NCBI GenBank assembly: GCA_019635535.1
Contig: JAHBZH010000001.1
Span: 875,001 to 939,000 of the forward strand
Length of the DNA stretch: 64,000 nucleotides
Origin: Sphingomonas sp.
GTDB taxonomy: Bacteria; Pseudomonadota; Alphaproteobacteria; Sphingomonadales; Sphingomonadaceae
Reading direction: 5' to 3'
Shown: in pieces, positions 44,109 through 55,544 of the stretch
Numbering within the stretch: position 1 is the first letter of the stretch
Layout: every line of letters begins with the position of its first letter
Program-made: the position numbers and the translations under genes
Notes under the pieces: generated by a model
What the model saw: only the letters and a program-made list of their open reading frames with translations
Told to the model about the DNA's origin: nothing
Database searches by the model: none

Positions 44109-44140
44109 GATTTCGTCAACAATACGAGGTGCAACCTTAA
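44105..44140 (+). CDS. Possible 11-aa coupling peptide between ybeY and corC
   Basis: ATG at 44105 overlaps the ybeY stop (ATGA) and encodes MRFRQQYEVQP before a TAA at 44138. The stop ends five bases before the corC ATG. The candidate corC ribosome-binding site GAGGTG lies inside it and would be unusually far (about 15-20 bases) from that ATG. It may serve to carry ribosomes from ybeY to corC; it could also be chance. Confidence 0.3.
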   Translation: MRFRQQYEVQP

Positions 44141-44145
44141 ACCCC

Positions 44146-45033
44146 ATGGAAGACGACAGTCCCGGCGTTCGGCAGGAGGAACGGACATTCTGGAGCGGCC
44201 TGAGGGCGTTCCTGTTCGGGAATGGCGAGGCGACGCTTCGCGACCAGATCGAGGAGGCGATCGAGAGCCGCGAGGGCGAGGCGCCGCGGGTCGGCGATCT
44301 CAGCGATGCCGAGCGGCTGATGCTTCGCAACATCCTCCATTTCGGCGACAAGACGGCCGGCGACGTCGCCGTCCCGCGCGGCGAGATCGTCGCCGTGCCC
44401 AGCACCATCTCCTTTACCGATCTGGTCGAGGCGCTCCGCGAGGCCGAGCACAGCCGGCTGCCGGTCTACGAAGGCAGCCTCGATACCGTGATCGGCATGG
44501 TCCATATCAAGGACGTCTTCTCCTATCACATGTCGGACAAGGCGCCGCCGGCGGACATCCGCATGCTGATGCGCGCGCCGCTCTACGTGCCGGAATCGAT
44601 GGGGATGCTCGATCTGCTCGCCCGGATGCGCGCGGGCCGGGTCCATCTCGCCATCGTCGTCGACGAATTCGGCGGCACGGAAGGGCTGCTCACCATCGAG
44701 GATGTGGTCGAGGAGATCGTCGGCGATATCGAGGACGAGCATGACGAGGAATTGCCCGGCCAGCTCATCCCGCTCGACGACGGCGTTTGGGACGCGGACG
44801 GCCGGGCCGAGCTGGAGGATGTCGCGCAGGTGATCGACGCCCGGCTCGGCGTGACCGAAGAGGATGTCGAGACCTTGGGCGGTCTGGCCTCGCTGCTCGC
44901 CGGCGGCATCCCCCGGCCCGGCGAGGTGCTGGATCATCCGAGCGGTTGGCGGCTGGAGGTGACGGACGCCGACACGCGCCGGGTGACGCGGCTGCGCCTC
45001 CATGCGCCGGTCGAGACGGTGGAGAGCGAATGA
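44146..45033 (+). CDS. corC: CorC/HlyC-family CBS-domain protein
   Basis: 295 aa, soluble. A tandem CBS pair (about 75-195: DVAVPRGEIVAVP, HSRLPVYEGSLDTVIGMVHIKDVF, HLAIVVDEFGGTEGLLTIEDVVEEIVGDIEDE) is followed by a CorC_HlyC domain (about 210-290). The family is tied to magnesium/cobalt efflux or membrane homeostasis; here it lacks the DUF21 membrane part. The ATG at 44146 is the only reasonable in-frame start. Its stop overlaps the next gene by ATGA. Confidence 0.92.
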   Translation: MEDDSPGVRQEERTFWSGLRAFLFGNGEATLRDQIEEAIESREGEAPRVGDLSDAERLMLRNILHFGDKTAGDVAVPRGEIVAVPSTISFTDLVEALREAEHSRLPVYEGSLDTVIGMVHIKDVFSYHMSDKAPPADIRMLMRAPLYVPESMGMLDLLARMRAGRVHLAIVVDEFGGTEGLLTIEDVVEEIVGDIEDEHDEELPGQLIPLDDGVWDADGRAELEDVAQVIDARLGVTEEDVETLGGLASLLAGGIPRPGEVLDHPSGWRLEVTDADTRRVTRLRLHAPVETVESE

Positions 45034-45809
45034 GCTACGCACAGATCAGGCTGGAGATCGGCGCCGATCGTGTCGCGACGCTGACGCTGAACCGGCCCGA
45101 CAGCCTGAACGCGCTTACGTCCGCGATGCTCGACGAGATCCGTGCGGCGGTGGAGAGCCTGCCGGAAGCCGGCGCACGCTGTCTGCTGCTGACCGGGGCG
45201 GGGCGGGGCTTTTCGAGCGGCGCCGATCTCGCTTCGGGCGGCGGCCTGCCCGACGATGTCGGCGCGGCGCTGGAGGCGCATTTCAATCCTTTGGTCGAGG
45301 CCCTGTTCGCCTGCCCGCTGCCCATCGTCGCGGCGGTGAACGGGCCGGCGGCCGGGGCGGGATGCAGCCTCGCGCTCGCCGCCGATATCGTGATCGCGGG
45401 CGAGTCCGCCTATTTCCTCCAGGCCTTCATCAATATCGGCCTCATCCCCGATGCCGGCGCGACCTGGCTGCTGCCCCGCCTGGCCGGCCGGGCGCGGGCC
45501 ATGGAGATGATGATGCTGGGCGAGCGCATCCCGGCCGCCAAGGCCGCCGAATGGGGTCTGATCAGCCGCGTCGTGCCGGACGAGGAGCTCGCCGCCGAGG
45601 GCGCCGCGCTTGCCGCGCGCCTCGCGCAAGGCCCCACCGTTGCCTACGGCCTGCTCCGCCGCCTCGCTCGCGAGGCCGAGCAGCGGACGCTGACCGAGGC
45701 GCTCGGCGCCGAGCGGATCGCCCAGCGCGACGCTGGGCGATCCGAGGATTTCAGGCAGGGCGTCATCGCATTCCTGCAGAAGCGCCCGCCGAGCTTCGAC
45801 GGGCGCTAG
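45030..45809 (+). CDS. Enoyl-CoA hydratase/isomerase family protein
   Basis: 259 aa crotonase fold. TLNRPDSLNALT, GAGRGFSSGADLA (oxyanion hole) and AAVNGPAAGAGCSLALAADIVIA are the family motifs; GLIPDAGATWLLPRLAG carries an acidic residue in the position of the second catalytic glutamate. It resembles PaaG-type isomerases, but the substrate is not certain. It overlaps corC by ATGA and is convergent with the ArsR gene, the two stops overlapping. Confidence 0.9.
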   Translation: MSYAQIRLEIGADRVATLTLNRPDSLNALTSAMLDEIRAAVESLPEAGARCLLLTGAGRGFSSGADLASGGGLPDDVGAALEAHFNPLVEALFACPLPIVAAVNGPAAGAGCSLALAADIVIAGESAYFLQAFINIGLIPDAGATWLLPRLAGRARAMEMMMLGERIPAAKAAEWGLISRVVPDEELAAEGAALAARLAQGPTVAYGLLRRLAREAEQRTLTEALGAERIAQRDAGRSEDFRQGVIAFLQKRPPSFDGR

Positions 45810-46132
45810 GCCCGCTCGAGATCGTTTTTCAGCCGGTCGAGCAGGCCGACGGCGCGGGCCGCATAGGGGCCGATCCAGCGGTCGTGGATGTGCTTGATCG
45901 GGAGCGGATTGAGGTGATTCCACCGCTCCCGCCCCCGGCGCTCGGCGATCACCAGCTCCGCCTCTTCCAGCACCTTCAGATGCTGCATCACCGTGCAGCG
46001 GTCGAGGTCCGGGAACGACGCGCACAGCGTGCCGGTGGTCTGCGGATCGTCCTTGAGCAGATCGAGGATCGAGCGCCGCGTGGCCGCCGACAGCGCCTTG
46101 AAAATCCGGTCGTTCCGCGCCTCGATTGACAT
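45806..46132 (-). CDS. ArsR-family winged-helix regulator
   Basis: 108 aa. The HTH region (ALSAATRRSILDLLKDDPQTTGTLCASFPDLDRCTVMQHLKVLEEAELV) is followed by an RGRERWNHLNPLPIKHIHDRW wing. This ArsR subgroup typically sits beside AHSA1/SRPBCC genes and does not carry the classical metal-binding CxC. It is divergent from such a gene, with a palindrome over its own start codon, so it probably controls both. Confidence 0.92.
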   Translation of the reverse strand: MSIEARNDRIFKALSAATRRSILDLLKDDPQTTGTLCASFPDLDRCTVMQHLKVLEEAELVIAERRGRERWNHLNPLPIKHIHDRWIGPYAARAVGLLDRLKNDLERA

Positions 46133-46150
46133 GTTATAGCTTTATAACAT
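46131..46150. promoter_or_regulatory. Palindromic operator of the ArsR/SRPBCC divergent pair
   Basis: ATGTTATA (46131-46138) and TATAACAT (46143-46150) are perfect arms around GCTT. The site overlaps the arsR start codon on the left strand and lies 28 bases before the SRPBCC gene. A regulator bound here would block both. Confidence 0.65.
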
Positions 46151-46178
46151 ATAAGCGCGGCGATCAAGGAGAATCGCC

Positions 46179-46667
46179 ATGGATCTCAGGTTCAGGATCA
46201 GCGGCTTCATCGCCCGGCCCGTCCACGAGGTGTTCGAGGCGGTGGCCAATCCGGACACGCTGTCGCGCTATTTCACCACCGGCGGTGCCAAGGGCCGGAT
46301 CGAGCCGGGCGCGACCGTGATATGGGATTTCGCCGATTTTCCCGGCGCGTTTCCCGTCGAGGTGGTCGAGGTCGTGCCCGACCGCAGGATCGTGCTGAAA
46401 TGGGAGGCCTATGAGGGCCCGCCGCCTGACGGGGTGAGCGATGCCCCGGCGGAAGCCCCGTCCGGCTATCAGACGACGGTGACGATGACCTTCGAGCCGA
46501 AGGGCGACGAGCGCACCTTCGTCACCATCGCCGAGGAAGGCTGGCGGCAGACCGAGCGCGGCCTGCAGGGCAGTTATGGCAACTGCCAGGGCTGGGCGCA
46601 GATGCTGTGCGCGATGAAGGCCTGGGTCGAGCACGGCATCAATCTGCGCGAGGGCTTCTACAAATAG
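46179..46667 (+). CDS. SRPBCC/AHSA1-family protein
   Basis: 162 aa START-like fold: FIARPVHEVFEAVANPDTLSRYFTTGGAKGRIEPGATVIWDF is the AHSA1 signature, with TVTMTFEPKGDERTFVTIAEEGW later. Such proteins bind hydrophobic ligands or act as polyketide-cyclase-like enzymes. It is divergent from its probable ArsR regulator, sharing the palindromic operator at 46131-46150. It ends 45 bases before pccB. Confidence 0.88.
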   Translation: MDLRFRISGFIARPVHEVFEAVANPDTLSRYFTTGGAKGRIEPGATVIWDFADFPGAFPVEVVEVVPDRRIVLKWEAYEGPPPDGVSDAPAEAPSGYQTTVTMTFEPKGDERTFVTIAEEGWRQTERGLQGSYGNCQGWAQMLCAMKAWVEHGINLREGFYK

Positions 46668-46684
46668 CCCCGCCACACGCGCTT

Positions 46685-46705
46685 GACCTTTGTCGCGGCA
46701 AGGTC
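46685..46705. promoter_or_regulatory. Inverted repeat in front of pccB
   Basis: GACCTT (46685-46690) and AAGGTC (46700-46705) frame a 9-base centre containing TCGCG. It lies immediately before the pccB start and could be an operator; the second arm also supplies the AAGG ribosome-binding site. The controlling protein is unknown. Confidence 0.35.
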
Positions 46706-46712
46706 TTTCACC

Positions 46713-48251
46713 ATGCCCATGGCTACGACGATCGAAGAACTGGAGCGCCGCCGCGAGCAGGCGCGCATGGGTGGCGGCGAAAAGCGCATCGCGGCGCAGC
46801 ACGCCAAGGGGCGGCTGACCGCGCGCGAGCGGCTGAGTGTGCTGCTCGATCCGGGCAGCTTCGAAGAATATGACATGTATGTCGAGCACAACTGCGTCGA
46901 CTTCGGCATGGCGGAGCAGAAGGTGCCGGGCGACGGCGTCGTCACCGGCTCGGGCACAATCAACGGCCGCCTTGTCTATGTCTTCGCGCAGGATTTCACC
47001 GTGTTCGGCGGCTCGCTGTCCGAGCGCCACGCGCAGAAGATCTGCAAGATCATGGACATGGCGCTGAAGGTCGGCGCGCCCGTGATCGGCCTGAACGACA
47101 GCGGCGGCGCCCGCATTCAGGAGGGTGTCGCGTCATTGGGCGGCTATGCCGAGGTGTTCCAGCGCAACGTGCTCGCCTCCGGCGTCGTGCCGCAGATTTC
47201 CCTCATCATGGGCCCCTGCGCGGGCGGCGCGGTATACAGCCCGGCGATGACCGACTTCATCTTCATGGTGAAGGACTCATCCTACATGTTCGTCACCGGC
47301 CCGGACGTGGTGAAGACCGTCACCAACGAGGTGGTGACGCAGGAGGAGTTGGGCGGCGCCGTCACGCACACCACCAAGTCCGGCGTCGCCGACGTGGCGT
47401 TCGAGAACGACATCGACGCCTTGCTCGCCACCCGCGACTTCTTCGATTTCCTGCCGCTCTCCAACCGGCACGATCTGCCCGAGCGGCCTTGCGACGATCC
47501 CTGGGACCGGATCGAGGACAGCCTCGACACCCTGATCCCGGACAGCGCCAACAAGCCCTACGACATGCACGAGCTGATCGCGAAGACCGTCGACGACGGC
47601 GATTTCTTCGAGGTGCAGCCGACCCATGCCGCCAACATCGTCACCGGCTTCGGCCGGATCGAGGGGCGCACGGTGGGCATCGTCGCCAACCAGCCGATGG
47701 TGCTGGCCGGCGTGCTCGACATTAAATCGTCCAAGAAGGCCGGCCGCTTCGTCCGCTTCTGCGACGCCTTCGAGATTCCGATCGTGACCTTCGTCGACGT
47801 CCCCGGCTTCCTCCCCGGCGTCGCGCAGGAGCATGACGGCATCATCAAGAACGGCGCGAAGCTGCTCTTCGCCTATGCCGAGGCGACCGTGCCGAAGATC
47901 ACCGTCATCACCCGCAAGGCCTATGGCGGCGCCTATGACGTGATGGCGTCCAAGCACCTGCGCGGCGACCTCAACTATGCCTGGCCCACCGCCGAGATCG
48001 CCGTGATGGGCGCCAAGGGCGCGGTCGAGATCATCTTCCGCAAGGACATCGGCGACCCCGAGAAGATCGCCGCGCGCACGGCGGAATATGAGGAACGCTT
48101 CGCCAATCCCTTCGTGGCGGCGAGCAAGGGCTTCATCGACGAGGTCATCATGCCGCACTCCACCCGACGGCGGATCGCGCTGGGATTGAGGAAGCTGCGG
48201 GATAAGCAGTTAGAGAACCCGTGGAAGAAGCATGATAATATTCCGCTTTAG
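46713..48251 (+). CDS. pccB: Propionyl-CoA carboxylase beta chain
   Basis: 512 aa carboxyltransferase. It transfers CO2 from the biotin of PccA to propionyl-CoA, giving (S)-methylmalonyl-CoA. The N-terminal half has [25 protein letters not shown] and [12 protein letters not shown]; the C-terminal half has [49 protein letters not shown]. Length and C-terminus ([12 protein letters not shown]) match the family. The start [10 protein letters not shown] follows an AAGG element. It begins a rightward block containing mce, mcm, bioB and pccA. Confidence 0.97.
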   Translation: MPMATTIEELERRREQARMGGGEKRIAAQHAKGRLTARERLSVLLDPGSFEEYDMYVEHNCVDFGMAEQKVPGDGVVTGSGTINGRLVYVFAQDFTVFGGSLSERHAQKICKIMDMALKVGAPVIGLNDSGGARIQEGVASLGGYAEVFQRNVLASGVVPQISLIMGPCAGGAVYSPAMTDFIFMVKDSSYMFVTGPDVVKTVTNEVVTQEELGGAVTHTTKSGVADVAFENDIDALLATRDFFDFLPLSNRHDLPERPCDDPWDRIEDSLDTLIPDSANKPYDMHELIAKTVDDGDFFEVQPTHAANIVTGFGRIEGRTVGIVANQPMVLAGVLDIKSSKKAGRFVRFCDAFEIPIVTFVDVPGFLPGVAQEHDGIIKNGAKLLFAYAEATVPKITVITRKAYGGAYDVMASKHLRGDLNYAWPTAEIAVMGAKGAVEIIFRKDIGDPEKIAARTAEYEERFANPFVAASKGFIDEVIMPHSTRRRIALGLRKLRDKQLENPWKKHDNIPL

Positions 48252-48281
48252 CGGCATCGTGCATATTCGAGGGGAAATCAG

Positions 48282-48719
48282 ATGAAAAACCAGCGCGCAG
48301 CTTTTGTCGCAGGCATCGCCATTATGAGCCTGTGTGGATGTGGCGGGCAATCCGATGACGGTGTGGTCTATGACGCCAATGCCCTCCTAGACAGTGCAAT
48401 CAGCGAAACCGTGACCGTTCCGGAAGGTGAGGCAGTGCCTGTGCCATCGGACCCTAGAGCCTCTTACAGATTGGTGAGTTGGTCCCGAATGGAGAACGGA
48501 AATCTCGAAGCTCTGACCCGGAGAGATGGTCCGTCTGGCACCAGTTTTGCCCGTCGTGAAATTGACTGTGATGCGATGACCTTCCGTTATCTCGGTGAAG
48601 GGGACACTTTGGCTGAAGCTGAAGCCGATAGCCCGAACCTAGGGGAGATGAGCGCACTATTGCCGGGTTCCATCTCGACCGAGGTTTCCGAATTCGTATG
48701 TCGCAGGGCGAGAGTATGA
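48282..48719 (+). CDS. Small lipoprotein of unknown function
   Basis: 145 aa. MKNQRAAFVAGIAIMSLCGCGG has a lipobox (LCGC), so Cys18 should be lipidated. The mature part is acidic, with paired cysteines late in the chain (EIDCDAMTFRYLG and EFVCRRARV) that may form a disulfide. It is inserted between pccB and mce and has visibly lower GC than both. The stop overlaps the mce start by ATGA, so expression is linked to the pathway. No family is recognised. Confidence 0.72.
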   Translation: MKNQRAAFVAGIAIMSLCGCGGQSDDGVVYDANALLDSAISETVTVPEGEAVPVPSDPRASYRLVSWSRMENGNLEALTRRDGPSGTSFARREIDCDAMTFRYLGEGDTLAEAEADSPNLGEMSALLPGSISTEVSEFVCRRARV

Positions 48720-49135
48720 AGCTCGGCCGTCTGAATCATGTAGGCGTGGCCACCCCCTCGATCGCGCAATCGATCGCCACCTATCGCGACCTGATGGGCG
48801 CGGAGGTGGTGCGCGAACCGTTCGATCTGCCCGAGCAGGGTGTGAAGGTCTGCTTCATCGACACGCCGAACAGCCAGATCGAGCTGATCGAGCCGCTGGG
48901 CGCGGACTCGCCGATCGTGAAGTTCCTGGAGAAGAATCCGCAGGGCGGGCAGCATCATGTCTGCTTCGAGGTGCCGGACATCGAAGCGGCGCGGGCCTGG
49001 TTCGAGGGCAAGGGCGCCCGCATCCTCGGCCCGACGCGGACGGGCGCGCACGGGACGCCGATCTTCTTCCTCCACCCGAAGGATATGGGCGGGGTGCTGA
49101 CCGAGATCATGGAGACGCCGCGTGGTAATCACTGA
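48716..49135 (+). CDS. mce: Methylmalonyl-CoA epimerase
   Basis: 139 aa glyoxalase/VOC fold. LGRLNHVGVATPSIAQSIATYRDLMGAE supplies the first metal His, GGQHHVCFEVPDIEAA the second, and the Glu near the C-terminus (LTEIMET) the third ligand. It converts (S)- to (R)-methylmalonyl-CoA, linking PccAB to Mcm. The start at 48716 overlaps the lipoprotein stop; an upstream in-frame ATG adds six residues. Confidence 0.95.
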   Translation: MKLGRLNHVGVATPSIAQSIATYRDLMGAEVVREPFDLPEQGVKVCFIDTPNSQIELIEPLGADSPIVKFLEKNPQGGQHHVCFEVPDIEAARAWFEGKGARILGPTRTGAHGTPIFFLHPKDMGGVLTEIMETPRGNH

Positions 49136-49330
49136 TCCCCTCCCCCCTTGCGGGGGAGGATACCGCAGCTTGGCGGCGTGCCGCCTAGCGGAGGTTGGAG
49201 AGGGGGGCGCTCGCGGCGCGAGCGCACGGGCGCAAGTGCGCCCGCCTCACCCTCTCCCAGCTTCGACTAGGGCCGCGCAAAAAGGCGCGACCCAAGTCTG
49301 CGCAACCCTCCCCCGTCAAGGGGGAGGGAG
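49136..49330. repeat. Array of five hairpins between mce and mcm
   Basis: In order: CCTCCCCC/GGGGGAGG (49139-49159), GGCGGC/GCCGCC (49172-49185), GCGCTCGC/GCGAGCGC (49207-49225), GGGCGCA/TGCGCCC (49228-49243) and CCCTCCCCC/GGGGGAGGG (49306-49328). All stems are perfect. The last arm runs into the AGGGAGG ribosome-binding site of mcm. This may be a REP-type element, an mRNA-stabilising structure or a translation control. Confidence 0.75.
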
Positions 49331-49339
49331 GATGGCGGC

Positions 49340-51490
49340 ATGACCGACAAGAAACCCACCCCCGCCGATTGGGAAGCCCTTGCCGCCAAGGAGGTGAAGG
49401 GCCGCGATCTCGTCTGGCATACGCCCGAGGGCATCGACGTGAAGCCGCTCTACACGGCGGACGACACGGCCGACCTCGACCCCGGCCTCCCCGGCTTCGC
49501 CCCGTTCACGCGCGGGGTGCGCGCCTCCATGTATGCCGGGCGTCCCTGGACGATCCGCCAATATGCCGGCTTTTCCACCGCCGAGGAGAGCAACGCCTTC
49601 TACCGGCGCAACCTCGCCGCCGGGCAGAAGGGGCTTTCGGTGGCCTTCGATCTCGCCACCCATCGCGGCTATGATTCCGATCACCCCCGCGTCGTCGGCG
49701 ATGTCGGCAAGGCGGGCGTGGCGATCGACAGCGTCGAGGACATGAAGATCCTGTTCGACGGCATCCCGCTCGACCGGATGAGCGTCTCGATGACGATGAA
49801 CGGGGCGGTCATCCCGATCCTCGCCTTCTTCATCGTCGCGGGCGAGGAGCAGGGCGTCCCTCGGGAGAAGCTGGACGGCACGATCCAGAACGACATCCTG
49901 AAGGAGTTCATGGTCCGCAACACCTATATCTACCCGCCCGAGCCCTCGATGCGGATCGTCAGCGACATCATCGCCTATACCTCGGCCCACATGCCGAAGT
50001 TCAATTCGATCTCGATCTCCGGCTATCACATGCAGGAGGCCGGGGCGACGCAGGTGCAGGAGCTCGCCTTCACCATCGCCGACGGCCGCGAATATGCGCT
50101 GGCGGCGATGGCCTCCGGCCTCGACATCGACAGGTTCGCGGGCCGCCTCAGCTTCTTCTTCGCGATCGGCATGAACTTCTTCATGGAGGTCGCGAAGCTG
50201 CGCGCCGCGCGCATACTCTGGCACCGGGTGATGACGCAGCTGGGCGCGAAGGACGAGCGGAGCAAGATGCTGCGCACCCATTGCCAGACCTCGGGCGTGT
50301 CGCTGACCGAGCAGGACCCCTACAACAATGTGATCCGCACCACGATCGAGGCGATGGCGGCGATGCTGGGCGGGACCCAGTCCCTGCACACCAACAGCCT
50401 CGACGAGGCGGTGGCGCTGCCCACCGATTTCTCCGCCCGCATCGCGCGCAACACCCAGCTCGTCATCCAGGAGGAGACGGGCATGTGCAACGTCGTCGAT
50501 CCGCTGGGCGGGTCTTACTATGTCGAGGCGCTGACGCAGAGCCTCGTCGACAAGGCGTGGGAGATCATCGATCGGGTCGAGGCCGAAGGCGGCATGGCGA
50601 AGGCCGTGGCGGCCGGCTGGCCCAAGGCGATGATCGAGGAAGCGAGCGCCGCCCGCGCCGCCCGGGTGGACCGGGGCGAGGACGTGATCGTCGGCGTCAA
50701 CAAATATCGCAAGGACGGCGAGGAGGAGCTCGACATCCTCGACGTCGACAATCACGCCGTGCGCGAGGCGCAGATCGCCCGCATCAACCGGGTCAAGGCC
50801 GGGCGCGACGAAGCCGCCTGCCAGGCCGCGCTGGCCGCGCTGCGCGAGGGTGCGAGCGGCAAGGGCAACCTCCTCGCCCTCGCCGTCGATTGTGCCCGCG
50901 CCCGCGCCACTTTGGGCGAGATCAGTTCGGCGATGGAGGATGCGTTCGGCCGCTACGGCACCAACCCGACCCCCGTCTCCGGCATCTATGGCGGCGCCTA
51001 CCGGGACGACCGCCGCTGGGCGCGGCTTACCGAGGGGGTCGAGTCCATCGGCAAGCGGATGGGCCGCAAGCCCAGGATGCTGGTCGCCAAGATGGGGCAG
51101 GACGGCCACGATCGCGGCGCCAATCTGGTCAGCTCCGCCTTCGGCGATCTCGGCTTCGAGATCGTCCCCGGCCCGCTCTTCCAGACGCCCAGGGAAGCCG
51201 CCGAGCTGGCGATCGAGAAGGGCGTTGACGTGGTCGGTGCCTCCAGCCTCGCGGCGGGTCACAAGACGCTGATCCCCGAGCTGATCGGCCATCTGAAGGA
51301 TGCCGGCCGCGCCGACATCAAGGTCGTCGCCGGCGGCGTCATCCCGACGCAGGACTATCAGTTCCTGCGCGACGCCGGGGTGCAGGCGATCTTCGGCCCC
51401 GGCACCAACCTGGTCGACGCGGCGGGCGAGGTGCTGAAGCTGCTCGGCCACAACATGCCGCCGGAAGACGTAGAGGAGGCCGCGCAATGA
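49340..51490 (+). CDS. mcm: Methylmalonyl-CoA mutase
   Basis: 716 aa single-chain enzyme. The substrate barrel (about 1-550) begins with the typical [15 protein letters not shown] ... [21 protein letters not shown]. The C-terminal B12-binding domain has [11 protein letters not shown] with the cobalt-ligating His590, followed by [11 protein letters not shown] and VVAGGVIP. It isomerises (R)-methylmalonyl-CoA to succinyl-CoA. Its start follows the last hairpin of the upstream array, and its stop overlaps the next small gene by ATGA. A meaB/argK-type chaperone gene is not in the window. Confidence 0.97.
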   Translation: MTDKKPTPADWEALAAKEVKGRDLVWHTPEGIDVKPLYTADDTADLDPGLPGFAPFTRGVRASMYAGRPWTIRQYAGFSTAEESNAFYRRNLAAGQKGLSVAFDLATHRGYDSDHPRVVGDVGKAGVAIDSVEDMKILFDGIPLDRMSVSMTMNGAVIPILAFFIVAGEEQGVPREKLDGTIQNDILKEFMVRNTYIYPPEPSMRIVSDIIAYTSAHMPKFNSISISGYHMQEAGATQVQELAFTIADGREYALAAMASGLDIDRFAGRLSFFFAIGMNFFMEVAKLRAARILWHRVMTQLGAKDERSKMLRTHCQTSGVSLTEQDPYNNVIRTTIEAMAAMLGGTQSLHTNSLDEAVALPTDFSARIARNTQLVIQEETGMCNVVDPLGGSYYVEALTQSLVDKAWEIIDRVEAEGGMAKAVAAGWPKAMIEEASAARAARVDRGEDVIVGVNKYRKDGEEELDILDVDNHAVREAQIARINRVKAGRDEAACQAALAALREGASGKGNLLALAVDCARARATLGEISSAMEDAFGRYGTNPTPVSGIYGGAYRDDRRWARLTEGVESIGKRMGRKPRMLVAKMGQDGHDRGANLVSSAFGDLGFEIVPGPLFQTPREAAELAIEKGVDVVGASSLAAGHKTLIPELIGHLKDAGRADIKVVAGGVIPTQDYQFLRDAGVQAIFGPGTNLVDAAGEVLKLLGHNMPPEDVEEAAQ

Positions 51491-52050
51491 CATGCCCGAA
51501 ACGCATGAGATTGCTCGCGAGCGCCCTCGCGATCGCTGCTCTCGTGTCTCCCTTTTCGCATGGTGCTTGGGCAAGTCAGGCGATCTCTTCCGAACCGGTG
51601 CGGATTACGCGACCGCAGCTGATCCGGATTGTGCCGATGCCGTTGGATAACGCGCTGGAGCTGTTCAGGGCCGCGTGTATCGAGACCTTCCCCGACCCCT
51701 CCGCATTCGATCATGCGGTTGAGACGCTAGACATGGGGTTCGAAAGATCGACGGACGTGGCTCCGGGAACTCGGCAGTGGAGAGAGGGCGAGCGATATTT
51801 CACGCTCGAAACCGCGTCGGGGAGACAGGGGTGCTCGTTCAGGGTAGCCGTCACCGAGCGGTTCTCCCGACCTGAGCTCATCATGCGCATCGGCACGGCT
51901 GTCGCCCCCGATCAGGCGGTCACGGATCGGACATTCTTTGCCTATTGGGATCTTGGTCAAACGGGTTGCAGAATCGAGTATCTGCCCGCGTCCGAGGATT
52001 CGCGCGTTTTCACGCTCATGCTCCGGGCTGGAGAAAGAGGCGATTGCTGA
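51487..52050 (+). CDS. Exported hypothetical protein
   Basis: 187 aa with a signal peptide (about 1-29, ending GAWASQ); a second in-frame ATG at codon 7 would also leave it. Cysteines occur as pairs ([28 protein letters not shown]), consistent with disulfides in the periplasm. Base composition is lower in GC than mcm and bioB. It overlaps mcm by ATGA and ends 19 bases before bioB, so it is inside the operon. No family recognised. Confidence 0.72.
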   Translation: MTCPKRMRLLASALAIAALVSPFSHGAWASQAISSEPVRITRPQLIRIVPMPLDNALELFRAACIETFPDPSAFDHAVETLDMGFERSTDVAPGTRQWREGERYFTLETASGRQGCSFRVAVTERFSRPELIMRIGTAVAPDQAVTDRTFFAYWDLGQTGCRIEYLPASEDSRVFTLMLRAGERGDC

Positions 52051-52069
52051 TGCGAGCGGGAGTTATCGT

Positions 52070-53065
52070 ATGACCGGCCCACGCACCGACTGGACGCGCG
52101 CGGAGATCACCGCCCTCTTCGATCGCCCCCTCCTCGACCTCGTCTTCGAGGCGCAGCAAATCCACCGCGCCCATCACGCGCCGAACGAGGTGCAGCTCTC
52201 CACCCTGCTCAGCATCAAGACCGGCGGCTGCCCGGAGGATTGCGGCTATTGCTCGCAGTCCGTCCATGCCGACAGCGGGGTCAAGGCGACCAAGCTGATG
52301 GACGTGCGGCAAGTGCTGCAGGCCGCCGCGCAGGCGCGCGATCACGGCTCGACCCGCTTCTGCATGGGCGCCGCCTGGCGCAATCCCAGGGACCGCGACA
52401 TGCCGGCCATCGTCGAGATGGTGAAGGCCGTGCGCGCCATGGGCATGGAAACCTGCATGACGCTCGGCATGCTGAGCGAGACGCAGGCCCGCACGCTCGC
52501 CGCCGCCGGCCTCGATTATTACAACCACAATATCGACACCGCGCCCGAACGTTATAACGAGGTCATCACCACCCGCGTGTTTGAGGACCGGCTGGAGACG
52601 CTGGACCATGTCCGCGCCTCCGGCATGAACGTGTGTTGCGGCGGGATCGTCGGCATGGGCGAGACGCGCGAGGACCGGGTCGGCTTCCTCCATGCCCTGG
52701 CGACCCTGCCCGAACATCCCGGCAGCGTGCCGATCAACGCCCTGGTCCCCATCAAGGGCACGGTGCTGGGCGACATGCTGGCCGACACGCCGCTTGCGAA
52801 GATCGACGATATCGAATTCGTCCGTACCGTCGCGGTGGCGCGGATCAGCATGCCCGGAAGCATGGTGCGCCTGTCGGCGGGGCGCGAGAGCATGAGCGAG
52901 AGCACGCAGGCGCTCTGCTTCATGGCGGGTGCCAATTCGATCTTCACCGGCGACAAATTGCTCACCGCCCCCAATGCCGGCGACGACAATGACGTCGCGA
53001 TGTTCGCAAGGCTCGGGCTGAAGGCGATGGCCGCCGAAGCCCCCACGCAGGTGGCGGCGGAATGA
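52070..53065 (+). CDS. bioB: Biotin synthase
   Basis: 331 aa radical-SAM enzyme. Cys54, Cys58 and Cys61 (CPEDCGYC) bind the [4Fe-4S] cluster; further cysteines in [15 protein letters not shown] and NVCCGGIVG with the Arg of [10 protein letters not shown] hold the [2Fe-2S] sulfur donor. It inserts sulfur into dethiobiotin. The start has GGGAG upstream. No other bio gene is in the window; its position between mcm and pccA suggests supply of biotin for propionyl-CoA carboxylase. Confidence 0.97.
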   Translation: MTGPRTDWTRAEITALFDRPLLDLVFEAQQIHRAHHAPNEVQLSTLLSIKTGGCPEDCGYCSQSVHADSGVKATKLMDVRQVLQAAAQARDHGSTRFCMGAAWRNPRDRDMPAIVEMVKAVRAMGMETCMTLGMLSETQARTLAAAGLDYYNHNIDTAPERYNEVITTRVFEDRLETLDHVRASGMNVCCGGIVGMGETREDRVGFLHALATLPEHPGSVPINALVPIKGTVLGDMLADTPLAKIDDIEFVRTVAVARISMPGSMVRLSAGRESMSESTQALCFMAGANSIFTGDKLLTAPNAGDDNDVAMFARLGLKAMAAEAPTQVAAE

Positions 53066-53084
53066 ACGCGGAAGGAAAAGGCCG

Positions 53085-53471
53085 ATGATGTCCTTGCTTT
53101 ATGCCCTTGCGGCCCTGTCTGCCGCGCAGGCCGCGCCGGATTGCCGCAATCCGGTGACGCAGGCGGACATGAATCGCTGCGCCGCGCTCGAGTTCGCGGC
53201 GTCGGACGCGCAGCTCAACGCCGCCTGGCCCGGCGTGCTCGCTTATGCCCGCGCGCAGGACCAGGCGAACCGGACGACCGACAACCGGCAGGGCGCGGCG
53301 GCGCGGCTGCTGCAGGCGCAGCGGGCGTGGATCACCTTCCGCGATGCCCATTGCACGGTCGAAAGCTATCAGGCGCGCGGCGGCTCGATGGAGCCGTTGC
53401 TCTACAACACCTGCCGCGCCCATCTCACCCGCCAGCGTGTCGCGCAGCTTCACGCACTCCAGGTCGAATAG
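53085..53471 (+). CDS. LprI/DUF1311-family exported protein
   Basis: 128 aa with a signal peptide (about 1-16). The mature part has CRNPVTQADMNRCAALEFAASDAQLNAAW and AWITFRDAHCTVESYQARGGSMEPLLYNTCRAHLTRQRVAQL, the pattern of the LprI (DUF1311) family, with four cysteines. Some members inhibit lysozyme in the periplasm. It lies 19 bases after bioB and 7 before pccA, so it is co-transcribed with the pathway. Confidence 0.87.
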   Translation: MMSLLYALAALSAAQAAPDCRNPVTQADMNRCAALEFAASDAQLNAAWPGVLAYARAQDQANRTTDNRQGAAARLLQAQRAWITFRDAHCTVESYQARGGSMEPLLYNTCRAHLTRQRVAQLHALQVE

Positions 53472-53478
53472 GGGGACC

Positions 53479-55487
<2,009 letters not shown>

Positions 55488-55491
<4 letters not shown>

Positions 55492-55544
55492 TCCTCGTCA
55501 CATCGGCGCAACAAAGTCCGCATCGGGCCGTTCTGGCGCGATGA
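55488..55544 (+). CDS. Possible 18-aa coupling peptide between pccA and mipA
   Basis: ATG at 55488 overlaps the pccA stop and the ORF (MILVTSAQQSPHRAVLAR) stops at 55542-55544, overlapping the mipA ATG at 55541, both through ATGA. It therefore bridges the two genes exactly. A peptide product is not implied; it may only carry ribosomes. Confidence 0.33.

Noticed and set aside
49316..51574. A 752-codon minus-strand frame over mcm
   Set aside because: Methylmalonyl-CoA mutase fits perfectly on the plus strand; the antisense frame lacks any domain pattern.
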